Below, piece by piece: positions 7,633 to 16,978 of a DNA stretch of 35,103 nucleotides. Origin of the DNA: Myxococcaceae bacterium (GTDB taxonomy: Bacteria > Myxococcota > Myxococcia > Myxococcales > Myxococcaceae); NCBI GenBank assembly GCA_003818285.1, contig RPRB01000031.1, positions 1-35,103 on the forward strand, in the 5' to 3' direction. Positions within the stretch are counted from its first letter, which is position 1. Each line of letters opens with the position of its first letter. The position numbers and the translations under genes were made by a program. The notes beneath the pieces were generated by a model. The model had not been told where the DNA came from. It saw only the letters and a program-made list of their open reading frames with translations, and searched no databases.

Positions 7633-8739
7633 TTAGCCCGGAGCGCCGGGGCGGGCGGTGGGGTCCCATCCAGCGACGGCGGGAGACGTCGGGCCGAGCG
7701 GCAGGTCCTCGATCATCCGGCGGTGCTCCGACGATCCGAGCTCACCGACCCGATCCTCCGCGGGGCGGACGAATCGTCCGACCAGGGCGTCGATGCGGGC
7801 GTGGGCCTCGCGGAGACGTTCCTCGGTGACGATGCCCTTCCTCGCCGCCGCAACGAGCGCGTCCAGCACCCGGTGCTGTACCGCCGCATGATGGCAGACG
7901 AGCAGCACGTCCACTCCGGCGCGGACCGCGTCCACTGCGGCTGCCGTCGGGTCGGAGATCGCCTTCATCTCCAGATCGTCGCTGACCACCACGCCGTCGA
8001 AGCCGATCCGCTCCCGCAGCAGCTCGGTGATGGAGGCGCGGCTCATCGTCGCGGCGACGTCCTCGCCCAGGGCCGGGAAGCGGACGTGGGCGGTCATCAC
8101 CGAGGCGAGGGCTGCCCGGGCATAGGCCCGGAAGGGGACGAGCTCCACCGCCTCGAGGCGCGCAAGCCCGTGCTCCAGCACCGGCAAGGTCAGGTGACTG
8201 TCCTGCAGGGTGTCCCCGTGGCCAGGGAAGTGCTTTCCGCACGAGGCCACCCCGCCCCGCTCCATGCCCTCCGCCAGCGCCACGCCCAGCCGCGCGACCT
8301 CCGCCGGGTTCGCGCCGAAGCTCCGGTCGCCGATGACTGGATTGGCGGGGTTGCTGTCCACGTCCAGCACCGGCGCGAAGTCCCAGTCGAACCCGGTGGC
8401 TCGCAGCTCGAAGGCCAGGAGCCGCCCCACCTTCCGAGCCGTCTCCGCGTCGGCGCGCTGCCCGATGGCCCGCATCGGGGGCAGCGGGGTGTACGGCGCG
8501 CCGCGCAGCCGGGCCACCCGACCGCCCTCCTGGTCCACCGCCACCGCGAGCGGACGGCCGGCGCGTGACTTCAGCTGCCGCACCAGCAGCGAGGTCTCCG
8601 CCGCGGTTCCCACGTTGCGCCCGAAGAGGATGGCGCCGAGGACTCCGGCATCCACCAGGCCTCCGACGTCACCGTCGACCTCCCGGCCCTGGAACCCCAC
8701 GAGGAGAAGCCGCGCACACGCCTGACGGAGATCGGTCAC
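7633..8739 (-). CDS. nagZ: beta-N-acetylhexosaminidase (GH3), peptidoglycan recycling
   Basis: NagZ removes N-acetylglucosamine from anhydromuropeptides in the cytoplasm during cell-wall recycling. The 368-residue protein carries the NagZ signature loop KHFPGHGDT (169-177) with DSH (180-182). These supply the His/Asp acid-base dyad. The catalytic nucleophile Asp lies in VVSDDLEMKAI (251-261). VDQEGGRVARL (68-78) and GDRSFG (137-142) are further GH3 landmarks. There is no signal peptide, which agrees with the cytoplasmic role. It starts at a GTG (8737-8739) with no strong ribosome-binding site. The last 30 or so residues (PLGPTSPAVAGWDPTARPG) form an unconserved tail. The gene is divergent from the cytochrome b gene at 8873; no other recycling genes are nearby. 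Confidence 0.95.
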   Translation of the reverse strand: MTDLRQACARLLLVGFQGREVDGDVGGLVDAGVLGAILFGRNVGTAAETSLLVRQLKSRAGRPLAVAVDQEGGRVARLRGAPYTPLPPMRAIGQRADAETARKVGRLLAFELRATGFDWDFAPVLDVDSNPANPVIGDRSFGANPAEVARLGVALAEGMERGGVASCGKHFPGHGDTLQDSHLTLPVLEHGLARLEAVELVPFRAYARAALASVMTAHVRFPALGEDVAATMSRASITELLRERIGFDGVVVSDDLEMKAISDPTAAAVDAVRAGVDVLLVCHHAAVQHRVLDALVAAARKGIVTEERLREAHARIDALVGRFVRPAEDRVGELGSSEHRRMIEDLPLGPTSPAVAGWDPTARPGAPG

Positions 8740-8765
8740 CAGAATCCACGGAGTGTATCAGGGGC

Positions 8766-8785
8766 CCGCGCCGCCGCTGGCGCGG
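8766..8785. other. GC-rich inverted repeat between divergent genes
   Basis: CCGCGCC (8766-8772) and GGCGCGG (8779-8785) are perfect inverted repeats around a 6-base loop, within the 133-base spacer between nagZ and the sdhC-like gene. It could be an operator or a transcript hairpin; in DNA this GC-rich it may also be chance. Confidence 0.3.
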
Positions 8786-8872
8786 CTGATGGGACGCAGC
8801 ACCCGGGCCTGCCCCCGGAGGAACAAGCAGCTTGCACGGCGGCCCCCCGGCCTGGAATCTCCCCGGATCGCC

Positions 8873-9517
8873 ATGGCCGACATCGCCCCACCGCTCGCCT
8901 CCACCGGCAGCTTCTACCGCGCGCGCATCGCTTCGCTCCTGGCGATCGCCCCGCTCGGGATCTGGACCGCGATCCACCTGTGGGACAACCTCAGCGCCTT
9001 CGCCGGCGCGCAGGCCTGGGAGCAGGCGGTCACCGGCGCGCGCCACCCGCTCCATCAGACGTTGCTGGTCGTGGTCGTGCTCCTGCCGCTCCTCCTGCAC
9101 ACCGTCTGGGGCATCGTCCGGCTCGCCTCGTTCCGACCGAACAACGTCCGCTACGGCAACTACGACAACCTCAAGTACCTGCTCCAGCGGGTGAGCGCGA
9201 TCGGGCTGCTGGGCTTCATCGGCGCGCACCTCTGGCTCGCCTGGGCGCAGCCCCGGTTCGTGGAGGGACGGCCCGAGCCGTTCGCCGAGATCTCGCGCGA
9301 GATGGCGCACCACACACCGACGCTGGTGGTCTACATCCTGGGAATCCTGGCGGTGAGCTACCACCTGGCCAACGGCATCCAGACCTTCGCCATGGGACAG
9401 GGCCTGGTGGCGAGCGCCGGCGCGCTGCGGCGCCTGGAGTGGGTGGTGTATCTGACCTTCGCACTCCTCCTGGCGATGGGCTGGGGCAGCGTGTTCGCCC
9501 TCTGGCGCGCCGGCTGA
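8873..9517 (+). CDS. succinate dehydrogenase cytochrome b558-type subunit (SdhC family)
   Basis: This 214-residue integral membrane protein resembles the five-helix, two-haem SdhC of Bacillus: FYRARIASLL near the start, LLPLLLHTVWGI, YGNYDNLKYLLQRVSAIGLLG and YHLANGIQTFAMG follow the family order. Four histidines sit where the four haem ligands are expected: H35, H76, H119 and H164. The subunit normally anchors SdhA and SdhB to the inner membrane and passes electrons to quinone. Neither sdhA nor sdhB is adjacent; glutathione synthetase follows after 47 bases. It may serve an Sdh encoded elsewhere or another complex. I chose the ATG at 8873 (MADIAPPLASTGSFY), because the in-frame sequence upstream is Arg/Pro-rich and not conserved-looking. 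The ribosome-binding site is weak. Confidence 0.87.
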   Translation: MADIAPPLASTGSFYRARIASLLAIAPLGIWTAIHLWDNLSAFAGAQAWEQAVTGARHPLHQTLLVVVVLLPLLLHTVWGIVRLASFRPNNVRYGNYDNLKYLLQRVSAIGLLGFIGAHLWLAWAQPRFVEGRPEPFAEISREMAHHTPTLVVYILGILAVSYHLANGIQTFAMGQGLVASAGALRRLEWVVYLTFALLLAMGWGSVFALWRAG

Positions 9518-9564
9518 TCTGTGACGGCACCGGGCCGCAGGCTCGGTTACGGTGGGCCCCGAAC

Positions 9565-10578
9565 GTGGACCGCGCGCCTCTGACCATCGGCTTCCTGATG
9601 GACCCGCTCGAGCAGGTGCTGGTCCACCACGACACCACGTTCGCCCTGATGCACTCGGCGCAGGAGCGCGGACACCGGCTGCTCAGCTTCGGTCAGGAGG
9701 CGCTGCTCCACTCGGGTGGGCAGGCCGAGGCCAGCGTGCGCGAGGTGAAGGTCTTCGACCGGCAGGGGCACCATTTCCGGGTCATCGCCGAGAAGCAGCT
9801 CCCGCTCGCGACGCTGGACGTGCTGTGGATGCGGAAGGATCCCCCGGTGGACGTGACCTTCCTCCACGCCACGCAGCTGGTGGAGGCGACCGGTGGCCGG
9901 GCTCCGGTCTACGTGAACTCGCCCTCCGGTCTGCGCACCGCGAACGAGAAGCTCTGGGCACTCCACTTCCCGGAGCTGACCCCGGCGACTCTGGTCAGCC
10001 GCGACCTGGGGCAGCTCCGGGCCTTCATCGACGACGCCCCGGATGGTGCCATCGTCAAGCCGGTGGACGGACACGGCGGCGCGGGCGTGGTGCTGCTCCG
10101 GCGGGACGATCGCAACGTGAACTCGGTGCTCGAGCTCCTCACCGGCGGCGGGCGGGACTGGGCGGTGGCCCAGGCTTACGTCCCGGAAGCGCGCGAGGGC
10201 GACAAGCGGATCCTGCTGCTGGACGGCGAGCCGCTGGGCGCGATCAACCGCGTCCCGCTCGAGACCGAGAACCGGGCCAACATGGCGGTGGGTGGGCGCC
10301 CGGTGAAGACCGAGCTCACTCCGCGGGACAGGGAGATCTGCGCCAGGCTCGCTCCGTTCCTCCGCCGCGAGGGCCTGGTGTTCGTCGGCATCGACGTCAT
10401 CGGCGACTTCCTCATCGAGGTGAACGTCACCAGCCCCACCGGCCTGGCCGAGCTGGCGCGGCTGGATGGTGGTGACCCGGCGGGCCGGATCCTCGCCCAC
10501 GTGGAGCGCCTCGCGGCCGACCGGCGGGAGGGCGAGCCTGTCCAGGCGTCGACGTCCGGGGTTGGCACCGGCGTCTGA
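9565..10578 (+). CDS. gshB: glutathione synthetase
   Basis: GshB joins gamma-glutamylcysteine and glycine with ATP in the cytoplasm, the last step of glutathione synthesis. The 337-residue product aligns in order with the E. coli enzyme: IGFLMDPLE at the start, LDVLWMRKDPPVD, SPSGLRTANEKLWALHF, GAIVKPVDGHGGAGV (ATP-grasp), EGDKRILLLDGEPLGAINR, and the C-terminal metal/ATP site FVGIDVIGDFLIEVNVTSPTG. The length fits the family (about 315) plus a short tail (EGEPVQASTSGVGTGV). The GTG at 9565 gives the right N-terminus; the next in-frame ATG (9598) would delete the first beta strand. No gshA is visible. The next gene starts 18 bases downstream and may be co-transcribed. Confidence 0.95.
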   Translation: MDRAPLTIGFLMDPLEQVLVHHDTTFALMHSAQERGHRLLSFGQEALLHSGGQAEASVREVKVFDRQGHHFRVIAEKQLPLATLDVLWMRKDPPVDVTFLHATQLVEATGGRAPVYVNSPSGLRTANEKLWALHFPELTPATLVSRDLGQLRAFIDDAPDGAIVKPVDGHGGAGVVLLRRDDRNVNSVLELLTGGGRDWAVAQAYVPEAREGDKRILLLDGEPLGAINRVPLETENRANMAVGGRPVKTELTPRDREICARLAPFLRREGLVFVGIDVIGDFLIEVNVTSPTGLAELARLDGGDPAGRILAHVERLAADRREGEPVQASTSGVGTGV

Positions 10579-10596
10579 CGGGCACAGCCTTCTGCA

Positions 10597-11952
10597 ATGC
10601 GCCTCCGTCCTCTCCCTCTCCTCGCCGCCCTCGCCGTCGCCTGCAGCAACGGGTCCGGGGGAGGGGGTCCGGATGGTGGGTCCAGCGGGATCGGCGGGCC
10701 CGACGGGGGCGGTCAGCCGCCCCCCGGAGCGTCCGCCAGCGTCCCGGTGAGCGTGCCGGCTTCGATGCGGAGCGCTCCGTTCGACGTGCCGCGGTCGCTC
10801 ACCGTGCCCCAAGGCTTCTCGATCGCGGTGTACGCCCGGGTGCCGGGGGCGCGGTTCATCGCCGTGACGCCGGAGGGAAACCTGCTCGTCTCGAGGCCCG
10901 GCGCGGGGAAGGTGTCCCTCGTCCGCGCTGGCTCGGGCGGGGGTGACCCGGTGGTGTCGGACTGGATCAGCGGGCTGAAGAAGCCGCACGACCTGGTCTT
11001 CCATCGCATCGGTGACACGCTCTGGCTCTACGTGTCCGAGTCCAACGGCGTCCGGCGCTTCGCGTGGAACGGCGCCGAGCCCGCCCCGGCGTCCGAGGCG
11101 GTCGTGACGGGGCTGCCCGACAGCAGCACTCCCGAGCTCCAGGGAAGCTACGGCCACGAGCTGAAGAACATCGCGCTCGACAGCCAGGACCGGCTCTTCG
11201 TCGCGATCGCCTCGAGCTGCAATGTCTGCCTGAGCGATGCCGAGGCGGATCCGGTCCGCGGGTCGGTCTACGTGTACCCGGGGACCGGCGGCGCCGGCCG
11301 CCTCTATGCGCGCGGGCTCCGCAACGCGGAAGGGCTCGCCTTCTTTCCGGGCGCCGACGACTTGTGGGTCGCGGTGAACAACCGCGACAACCTCCCGTAC
11401 CCGTTCGACGACGGGACCGGCCAGTACGGACAGATCATCGCCAGCTACGTGGACAATCACCCGCCCGACGAATTCATCCGTCTTCGCGATGGCGGCAACT
11501 ACGGCTGGCCGTACTGCAACCCGAACCCTGACAGCGCGAGTGGCCTGTTCGACATGCCCTTCGACCGCGACTACGACACCAACCGGGACGGGAGCAGGGC
11601 CGACTGCGGCGCGATGGACCGGGTGACGCTCGGGATCCAGGCGCACGCCGCGGCGCTGGGGTTCGTCTTCCTCCAGGGGACCGGCTTCCCCGCGCCCTGG
11701 AGCTCGGGAGCGGCCATCGCGCTCCACGGGTCCTGGAACCGCACCACGCCCAGCGGGGACAAGGTGATCCTGGTGCCCTTCGTGAGCGGGAACCAGCAGC
11801 CGTCGGCGGCGGTCGACCTGGTCACCGGCTGGACCACCTCGAGCGGCAACTACTGGGGCCGCCCGGTGGACGTGGCCGTGGACCCGAACGGGGGCCTGCT
11901 CATCTCCGACGACGGCAGCGGGACCATCTACCGGTTGAGCCGCTCTCCGTGA
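10597..11952 (+). CDS. sorbosone/glucose dehydrogenase-like beta-propeller lipoprotein
   Basis: This 451-residue protein starts MRLRPLPLLAALAVAC, a lipoprotein signal with C16. A Gly/Ser/Pro-rich linker extends to about residue 45. The rest resembles the soluble PQQ-dependent sugar (L-sorbosone) dehydrogenase beta-propeller family: LTVPQGFSIAVYARVPGAR, GLKKPHDLVFH, GSYGHELKNIALDSQDRLFV, ARGLRNAEGLAF, DGGNYGWPYCNP, and a C-terminal GRPVDVAVDPNGGLLISDD. Family members oxidise sugars or aldoses in the periplasm using PQQ and Ca2+; many lipoprotein members have no proven substrate. The gene begins 18 bases after gshB. The fold assignment is good; the enzymatic role is uncertain because PQQ contacts were not checked residue by residue. 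Confidence 0.87.
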   Translation: MRLRPLPLLAALAVACSNGSGGGGPDGGSSGIGGPDGGGQPPPGASASVPVSVPASMRSAPFDVPRSLTVPQGFSIAVYARVPGARFIAVTPEGNLLVSRPGAGKVSLVRAGSGGGDPVVSDWISGLKKPHDLVFHRIGDTLWLYVSESNGVRRFAWNGAEPAPASEAVVTGLPDSSTPELQGSYGHELKNIALDSQDRLFVAIASSCNVCLSDAEADPVRGSVYVYPGTGGAGRLYARGLRNAEGLAFFPGADDLWVAVNNRDNLPYPFDDGTGQYGQIIASYVDNHPPDEFIRLRDGGNYGWPYCNPNPDSASGLFDMPFDRDYDTNRDGSRADCGAMDRVTLGIQAHAAALGFVFLQGTGFPAPWSSGAAIALHGSWNRTTPSGDKVILVPFVSGNQQPSAAVDLVTGWTTSSGNYWGRPVDVAVDPNGGLLISDDGSGTIYRLSRSP

Positions 11953-12255
11953 GTCGAGCTGCGCTGCAGAGCTCCCCGGCCACGCGCCGTGGGGGCCGCT
12001 GCCGGACTGGTCGCTAGAGCTGCTTCAGGCGCAACCGTGTCCTGAACCGAAGGACCGGTGAGCACGGGGCGTTGCCACTTCCTTGCCGAACCCTCGAGCG
12101 CGAAGCCGCGTGCGCGCTCAGGCCAGGGCCGGTCGATGCGGCCGGCGGCGGTCGGTCTCGTCCCCCGCGACCCGCGCGCGGGGCGATTTCTGGACTGGTC
12201 GGCATCCGCCGCACTGGTCTTGGTGCCGGCGCGGACCGCGGGTCAGCGTCGGGGA
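11953..12255. other. intergenic stretch of about 300 bases without a credible gene
   Basis: The space between two plus-strand lipoprotein genes shows a small hairpin just after the stop (CTGC-GCT-GCAG, 11959-11969) and no RNA gene or open frame with recognisable product. Frames that cross it are Arg/Pro-rich. It presumably holds the promoter of the gene at 12256. Confidence 0.5.
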
Positions 12256-12900
12256 ATGTCGATCGCCACCAACTCGTCGGGATGCCTTCTCGTTCTCGCA
12301 GCGCTGGGTCTCGGCTGTGCCGGACTGACCACGACCTCCCGTCAGGCACCCGCGGCTCCCGGACGGGTCGGCCTCGCTCCTCCGACCGGGGACGTGCACG
12401 ACTTCGACTACTTCGCGGGCGGCTGGAGGACCGTGCAGCGCCGCCTCGGGACCCGCGGCGCCGGCGCGAGCGACTGGGAGGAGTTCCCGGCCACGCTGTG
12501 CATGACGCCCTACCTCGATGGGGCAGCCACGGTCGACGAGCTCTTCTTCCCCACCAAGGGCTGGTCGGGCCTCACCCTGCGGACCTTCGACCGCGAGAAG
12601 CACCGGTGGTCCATCTACTGGGTCAGCAGCCGCTCCGGCGCGCTCGGCACGCCGGTCATCGGTGGCTTCCAGGGCGCCCGGGGTGAGTTCTTCGGCGAGG
12701 ACGAGGACGGCGGCCGCCCGGTCGCGGTCCGCTACGCCTGGACCAAGCTCGACGCCGACCACGCCCGCTGGGAGCAGGCCTTCTCCTACGACGGAAGCTC
12801 GTGGGAAACGAACTGGACCGCCGACTTCGTGCGCGCCGACGCCTCGGAGATCTGCGACCACGGCCGCCCGAAGCGTTCGGGTTCATCCGCTTCGGGCTGA
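12256..12900 (+). CDS. DUF1579-like secreted lipoprotein
   Basis: This 214-residue protein starts MSIATNSSGCLLVLAALGLGC, a lipoprotein signal with C21. After a short linker the domain begins VHDFDYFAGGWRTVQRR and continues with EEFPATLCMTPYLDGAATVDE, GLTLRTFDREKHRWSIYWV, FQGARGEFFGEDEDGGRP and WTADFVRAD. This pattern (start WxxxRR, then strands around a Trp-rich core) resembles the DUF1579/lipocalin-like family of small beta-barrel proteins, which has no settled function. The ATG at 12256 was chosen for the signal peptide; upstream sequence in frame is Arg/Pro-rich and unlikely to be translated. It faces the end of the BatA-type gene, 67 bases away. Confidence 0.75.
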   Translation: MSIATNSSGCLLVLAALGLGCAGLTTTSRQAPAAPGRVGLAPPTGDVHDFDYFAGGWRTVQRRLGTRGAGASDWEEFPATLCMTPYLDGAATVDELFFPTKGWSGLTLRTFDREKHRWSIYWVSSRSGALGTPVIGGFQGARGEFFGEDEDGGRPVAVRYAWTKLDADHARWEQAFSYDGSSWETNWTADFVRADASEICDHGRPKRSGSSASG

Positions 12901-12967
12901 CAGTCTGCTTTGTGCGAGTCCGGCGCCGATGAAGGCCGGTGCGTTCCGCGGGAGTTCTTCCGACTGC

Positions 12968-15058
12968 TCAGGGCTTCCGCAGCAGCAGCCCCTCGGCGAA
13001 GAACGCCATCGCCGCGGTCACCACCAGCCAGGTCCAGATGGGCACTCGCCGGTCGGACGTGCCGCTCGGGCCGCGGATCGCCTCCTCGCCGAAGTAGGCC
13101 TGCAGCTGCGACTCGTCCAGCCGGGTGAGGTCGCTGTCCGCCGGATCGAGCGTGACCGCGAACTGCGAGCCAGGGACCAGCTGCGCCCCGGCATCGAAGG
13201 TCCGGTAGAGCCCGGGCTCGGGCAGCGGGCCGACCTTCAGCCCGTGGTCGGGCTCGGTCTGCACCGGCACCGCCGCCCCCGACGGCGACTTGACCGCCGT
13301 GACGTGGGCCTGCGGGTCCGGCCGGAGCGTCACCGTCTGGCCCACGCGCCCCTCGACGACCTCCCGCTCGTCCAGCGCTCCGGCAAGCCACGCGGCTGCC
13401 CGCTGCATCAGCGGCAGGTAGCTGGTCCGGATCGCGAAGTCGCCCCAGTCCCGGTCGAGGGTGCTGGTGAAGAGCAGCACCCTCCCGCGGCCCCGTCGCG
13501 CGGTGACGAAGGCCGGAGCGCCGTCGTCATAGGCCGCCAGCACCTCCGAGCCGTCGGCCCGCGTTCCCCCCTCCACCAGCATGTAGCGCCGGAAACGTGC
13601 CCCCATCAGCCCCTCGCGCCCCCGGCCGGAGAACGGCGCGAACAGCGGGTCGCTCCAGTGCACGTCGCCAAGCTTTGCCGGCCGCCCGTCACCCGCGCCG
13701 GCCTCGGAGCCCGCGGCCTTCACCAGGCGCAAGGGGCGGGGAAGGAGATCGCCCATGCGCTGGGTCCACGGCTCGGGCTCGACCTTGTCGCCCATGGAGA
13801 TGAAGAGCCCGCCGCCGCGCTCCACGAAGGCCTTGAGGCGAGTGACCTCCTCGGGCAGCGGCGCGGGCACGTTCGCCAGCACCACCACGTCGTAGCCGTC
13901 CAGCGGCTCCCGCAGACCGGCGGTGGCGTCCTTCACCACCGGACGGAGGGGCGAGCTCGGCGCGCTCAGGGCGGCCTCGAGGAAGAAGACCTCGTCGCGG
14001 TAGCGCACCGGGCTGGGCGAGCCATCCACCACCAGTGCGCGGAGCTCGCGCGGCACCTGCACCACGAAGTCCCGCCGGTCGTCCTCGGCCAGCCCGTCCG
14101 GGGAGAGGGAGACCGCCCCGGCAACCGGCCCGCCCACCTCGGAGCGGACGGTGAGCGTCTTTTGGGCCGTCCCCCCCGGAGCGAGGGCGAGGAAGGTCTT
14201 TCCCACCACCCGGCCGGCGAGCTCGACCGTCGCCTGGATCTCCCCCGCGGGCGCATCGGAGATGTTCCGGACCGTGAAGCTCACCTGCACCGACCGGGAC
14301 CCTGCCTGGGGCGCGGGTTCAACCTTGAGATCGGCGATGAAGTGGTTGGGGAGGACCTTCCGCCCGCGCGCCACGTCGCGAAGCACCATCTCCGGACGGA
14401 CCCGCTTGTCGCCGGGCACCCGCACCGTGGGAGGCGGCGTTTCCAGGCGGAGCGATCCTGCGGTGAACGCCGAGACCACCACGATGCGCTTGCCGGCGGT
14501 AGGGCTCTCCTCCAGGGCCCGCGCGGCGACCTCGAAGCACCGGCCGAGATCGACGGTGGACCAGGCGGGAACCATCCGATCCAGCGTCTCCCGCGCCTCG
14601 CGGCGGTCGAGGCCGGGCGCGGTGGGCGGCGTCACCTCCGGGCCGCAGGGGAGCACGGTCACCGGATCCTCGGCTCCGAGGCCGGCAATGGCGCTCCGGG
14701 CCTCGCTCCGCGCCTTCTCGAAGAGGCTCTCCCCGTCCACGAAGCGCATCGCCAGGCCGCGATCGACCACCACCACGGTCGCCGCCGGTCCCACCGCCCG
14801 GGACACCGCCGCGCCCGGGCGCCGGAGCTCGGGCCGGGCCAGCGCCACCGGGATGGCGAGGAGGATCAGCGTGCGCAGGGTGTAGAGCAGCAGCCGCTTC
14901 AGCTTGAGCCGGGAGGCCGTGCGGCGCTGACTCCGGAGCACGAAGGCGATCGCCGCGAAGGGATGGGGCCGCGGCTTTCGCCGGTCGAAGAGGTGCACCG
15001 CGAGCGGGATGAGCCCCGCCATCGCGCCGAGCAGCAGCCAGGGCTGGCCGAAGGTCAC
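12968..15058 (-). CDS. BatA-type membrane protein with degenerate von Willebrand A region
   Basis: This is a 696-residue protein. Residues 1-80 match the BatA/aerotolerance-regulator N-terminal domain: a first membrane helix (PWLLLGAMAGLIPLAVHLF), the motif RRKPRPHPFAAIAFVLRS, then a second helix (LLLYTLRTLILLAIPVALA). A von Willebrand A-like region follows (about 92-235), but its metal site reads VVVVDRGLAMRF where DxSxS is expected, so metal binding is doubtful. A CARDB-like beta region (about 255-340) precedes a Rossmann-like segment (LRALVVDGSPSP to LFISMGDKVEPE) typical of large BatA proteins. One helix near the end (IWTWLVVTAAMAFFAEGLLL) anchors the C-terminus. It starts at a GTG that overlaps the DUF58 stop by four bases (15055-15058), so the two are translationally coupled. 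Its function is probably envelope or complex assembly together with MoxR and DUF58. Confidence 0.87.
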   Translation of the reverse strand: MTFGQPWLLLGAMAGLIPLAVHLFDRRKPRPHPFAAIAFVLRSQRRTASRLKLKRLLLYTLRTLILLAIPVALARPELRRPGAAVSRAVGPAATVVVVDRGLAMRFVDGESLFEKARSEARSAIAGLGAEDPVTVLPCGPEVTPPTAPGLDRREARETLDRMVPAWSTVDLGRCFEVAARALEESPTAGKRIVVVSAFTAGSLRLETPPPTVRVPGDKRVRPEMVLRDVARGRKVLPNHFIADLKVEPAPQAGSRSVQVSFTVRNISDAPAGEIQATVELAGRVVGKTFLALAPGGTAQKTLTVRSEVGGPVAGAVSLSPDGLAEDDRRDFVVQVPRELRALVVDGSPSPVRYRDEVFFLEAALSAPSSPLRPVVKDATAGLREPLDGYDVVVLANVPAPLPEEVTRLKAFVERGGGLFISMGDKVEPEPWTQRMGDLLPRPLRLVKAAGSEAGAGDGRPAKLGDVHWSDPLFAPFSGRGREGLMGARFRRYMLVEGGTRADGSEVLAAYDDGAPAFVTARRGRGRVLLFTSTLDRDWGDFAIRTSYLPLMQRAAAWLAGALDEREVVEGRVGQTVTLRPDPQAHVTAVKSPSGAAVPVQTEPDHGLKVGPLPEPGLYRTFDAGAQLVPGSQFAVTLDPADSDLTRLDESQLQAYFGEEAIRGPSGTSDRRVPIWTWLVVTAAMAFFAEGLLLRKP

Positions 15059-15939
15059 GCCGCCCTCCGCTGGCGCCGCCCCAGGAACCGCAGCAGGACC
15101 GCGTCGAGCGGCTCGTCGGTCCGCACCACGGTGTAGTCGACGTCCGCCTCGGTGCAGGCGGCGCGGGTGCGGTCGAGGAAGGCGCGGAACTCCTCCAGGT
15201 AGCTCTCGCGGATCTCCCGCGCGTTCACCTCGATTCGCCGCTCGTCCTCGAGCGAGAGGAAGAGCGTCGGGTCGTCGAAGGGGAACTCGAGCTCGGCGGG
15301 ATCGAGCACGTGGAAGAGGGCGAGGTCGTTGCGGCGCGCGCGCAGGGCCAGGATCCGCCCCAGCGCCTCGTCGCGGTCGTCGAAGAAGTCGGAGAAGACG
15401 GCCACCAGCTGCCCGCGTCGCACCTTCTCGGCGAGGTGCTCTGCCGCGGCGAAGAGGTCCGTCCCCCCAGCGGGCTGCAGCCCGTCGAGGGCGCCGAGCA
15501 CGGTGTGGAGGTGCCCCGCCGCGGCCCGGGGCGGCAGGTCCGCCGCGCCCGCCCGCGTCACCACGCTCAGCCCCACCGCGTCCTGCTGGCGGACGAGAAG
15601 GTAGGCCAGGGTGCCGGCGAGGGTGGTGGCCACCTCGAGCTTGGAGAGCGGCGCGCTGCGGTAGCCCATCGACCCGCTCGCGTCCACGACCAGGGTGGCC
15701 TTGAGGTTGGTCTCGTGCTCGTACCGCTTCACGTAGTAGCGGTCGAACTTGCCGAAGGCCTTCCAGTCCAGGTGGCGAAGCTCGTCCCCGGGCGCGTACT
15801 CCTTGTGCTCGGAGAACTCCACGCTCTGCCCCTGGTGCGGGCTCTTGTGCAGGCCGGAGAGCACGCCCTCCATGACCGCGCGGGCACGCAGCTTCACCCC
15901 GGCGAGCTTGGCCAGCATTGCAGCGTCGAGCGAGGCCAC
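15055..15939 (-). CDS. DUF58 domain protein with intact metal-site motif
   Basis: This 294-residue DUF58 protein is the usual partner of MoxR AAA+ ATPases. The DUF58 signature is GDELRHLDWKAFGKFDRYYVKRYE (51-74), followed directly by a von Willebrand A fold with the MIDAS motif DASGSM (86-91). SDFFDDRDEAL is a further A-domain strand region. No signal peptide or membrane helix is visible, so it should act at the cytoplasmic face. The start is GTG (15937-15939), ten bases after the moxR stop. Its stop overlaps the BatA-type gene. Family members help MoxR load or insert metal or assemble envelope complexes; the client here is unknown. Confidence 0.92.
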   Translation of the reverse strand: MASLDAAMLAKLAGVKLRARAVMEGVLSGLHKSPHQGQSVEFSEHKEYAPGDELRHLDWKAFGKFDRYYVKRYEHETNLKATLVVDASGSMGYRSAPLSKLEVATTLAGTLAYLLVRQQDAVGLSVVTRAGAADLPPRAAAGHLHTVLGALDGLQPAGGTDLFAAAEHLAEKVRRGQLVAVFSDFFDDRDEALGRILALRARRNDLALFHVLDPAELEFPFDDPTLFLSLEDERRIEVNAREIRESYLEEFRAFLDRTRAACTEADVDYTVVRTDEPLDAVLLRFLGRRQRRAA

Positions 15940-15949
15940 GGCGACGGCG

Positions 15950-16974
<1,025 letters not shown>

Positions 16975-16978
<4 letters not shown>

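Noticed and set aside
9547-11727. Long open frame of 726 codons on the minus strand opposite gshB and the sugar dehydrogenase-like gene
   Set aside because: It is antisense to two recognised genes, rich in Arg, Pro, His and Glu, and has no domain; long shadow frames are expected at this GC content.
12518-15136. Open frame of 872 codons on the plus strand opposite the BatA-type gene
   Set aside because: The composition is Arg/His/Gly/Pro-rich and it crosses the ends of three real genes; no signal peptide, domain or ribosome-binding site.
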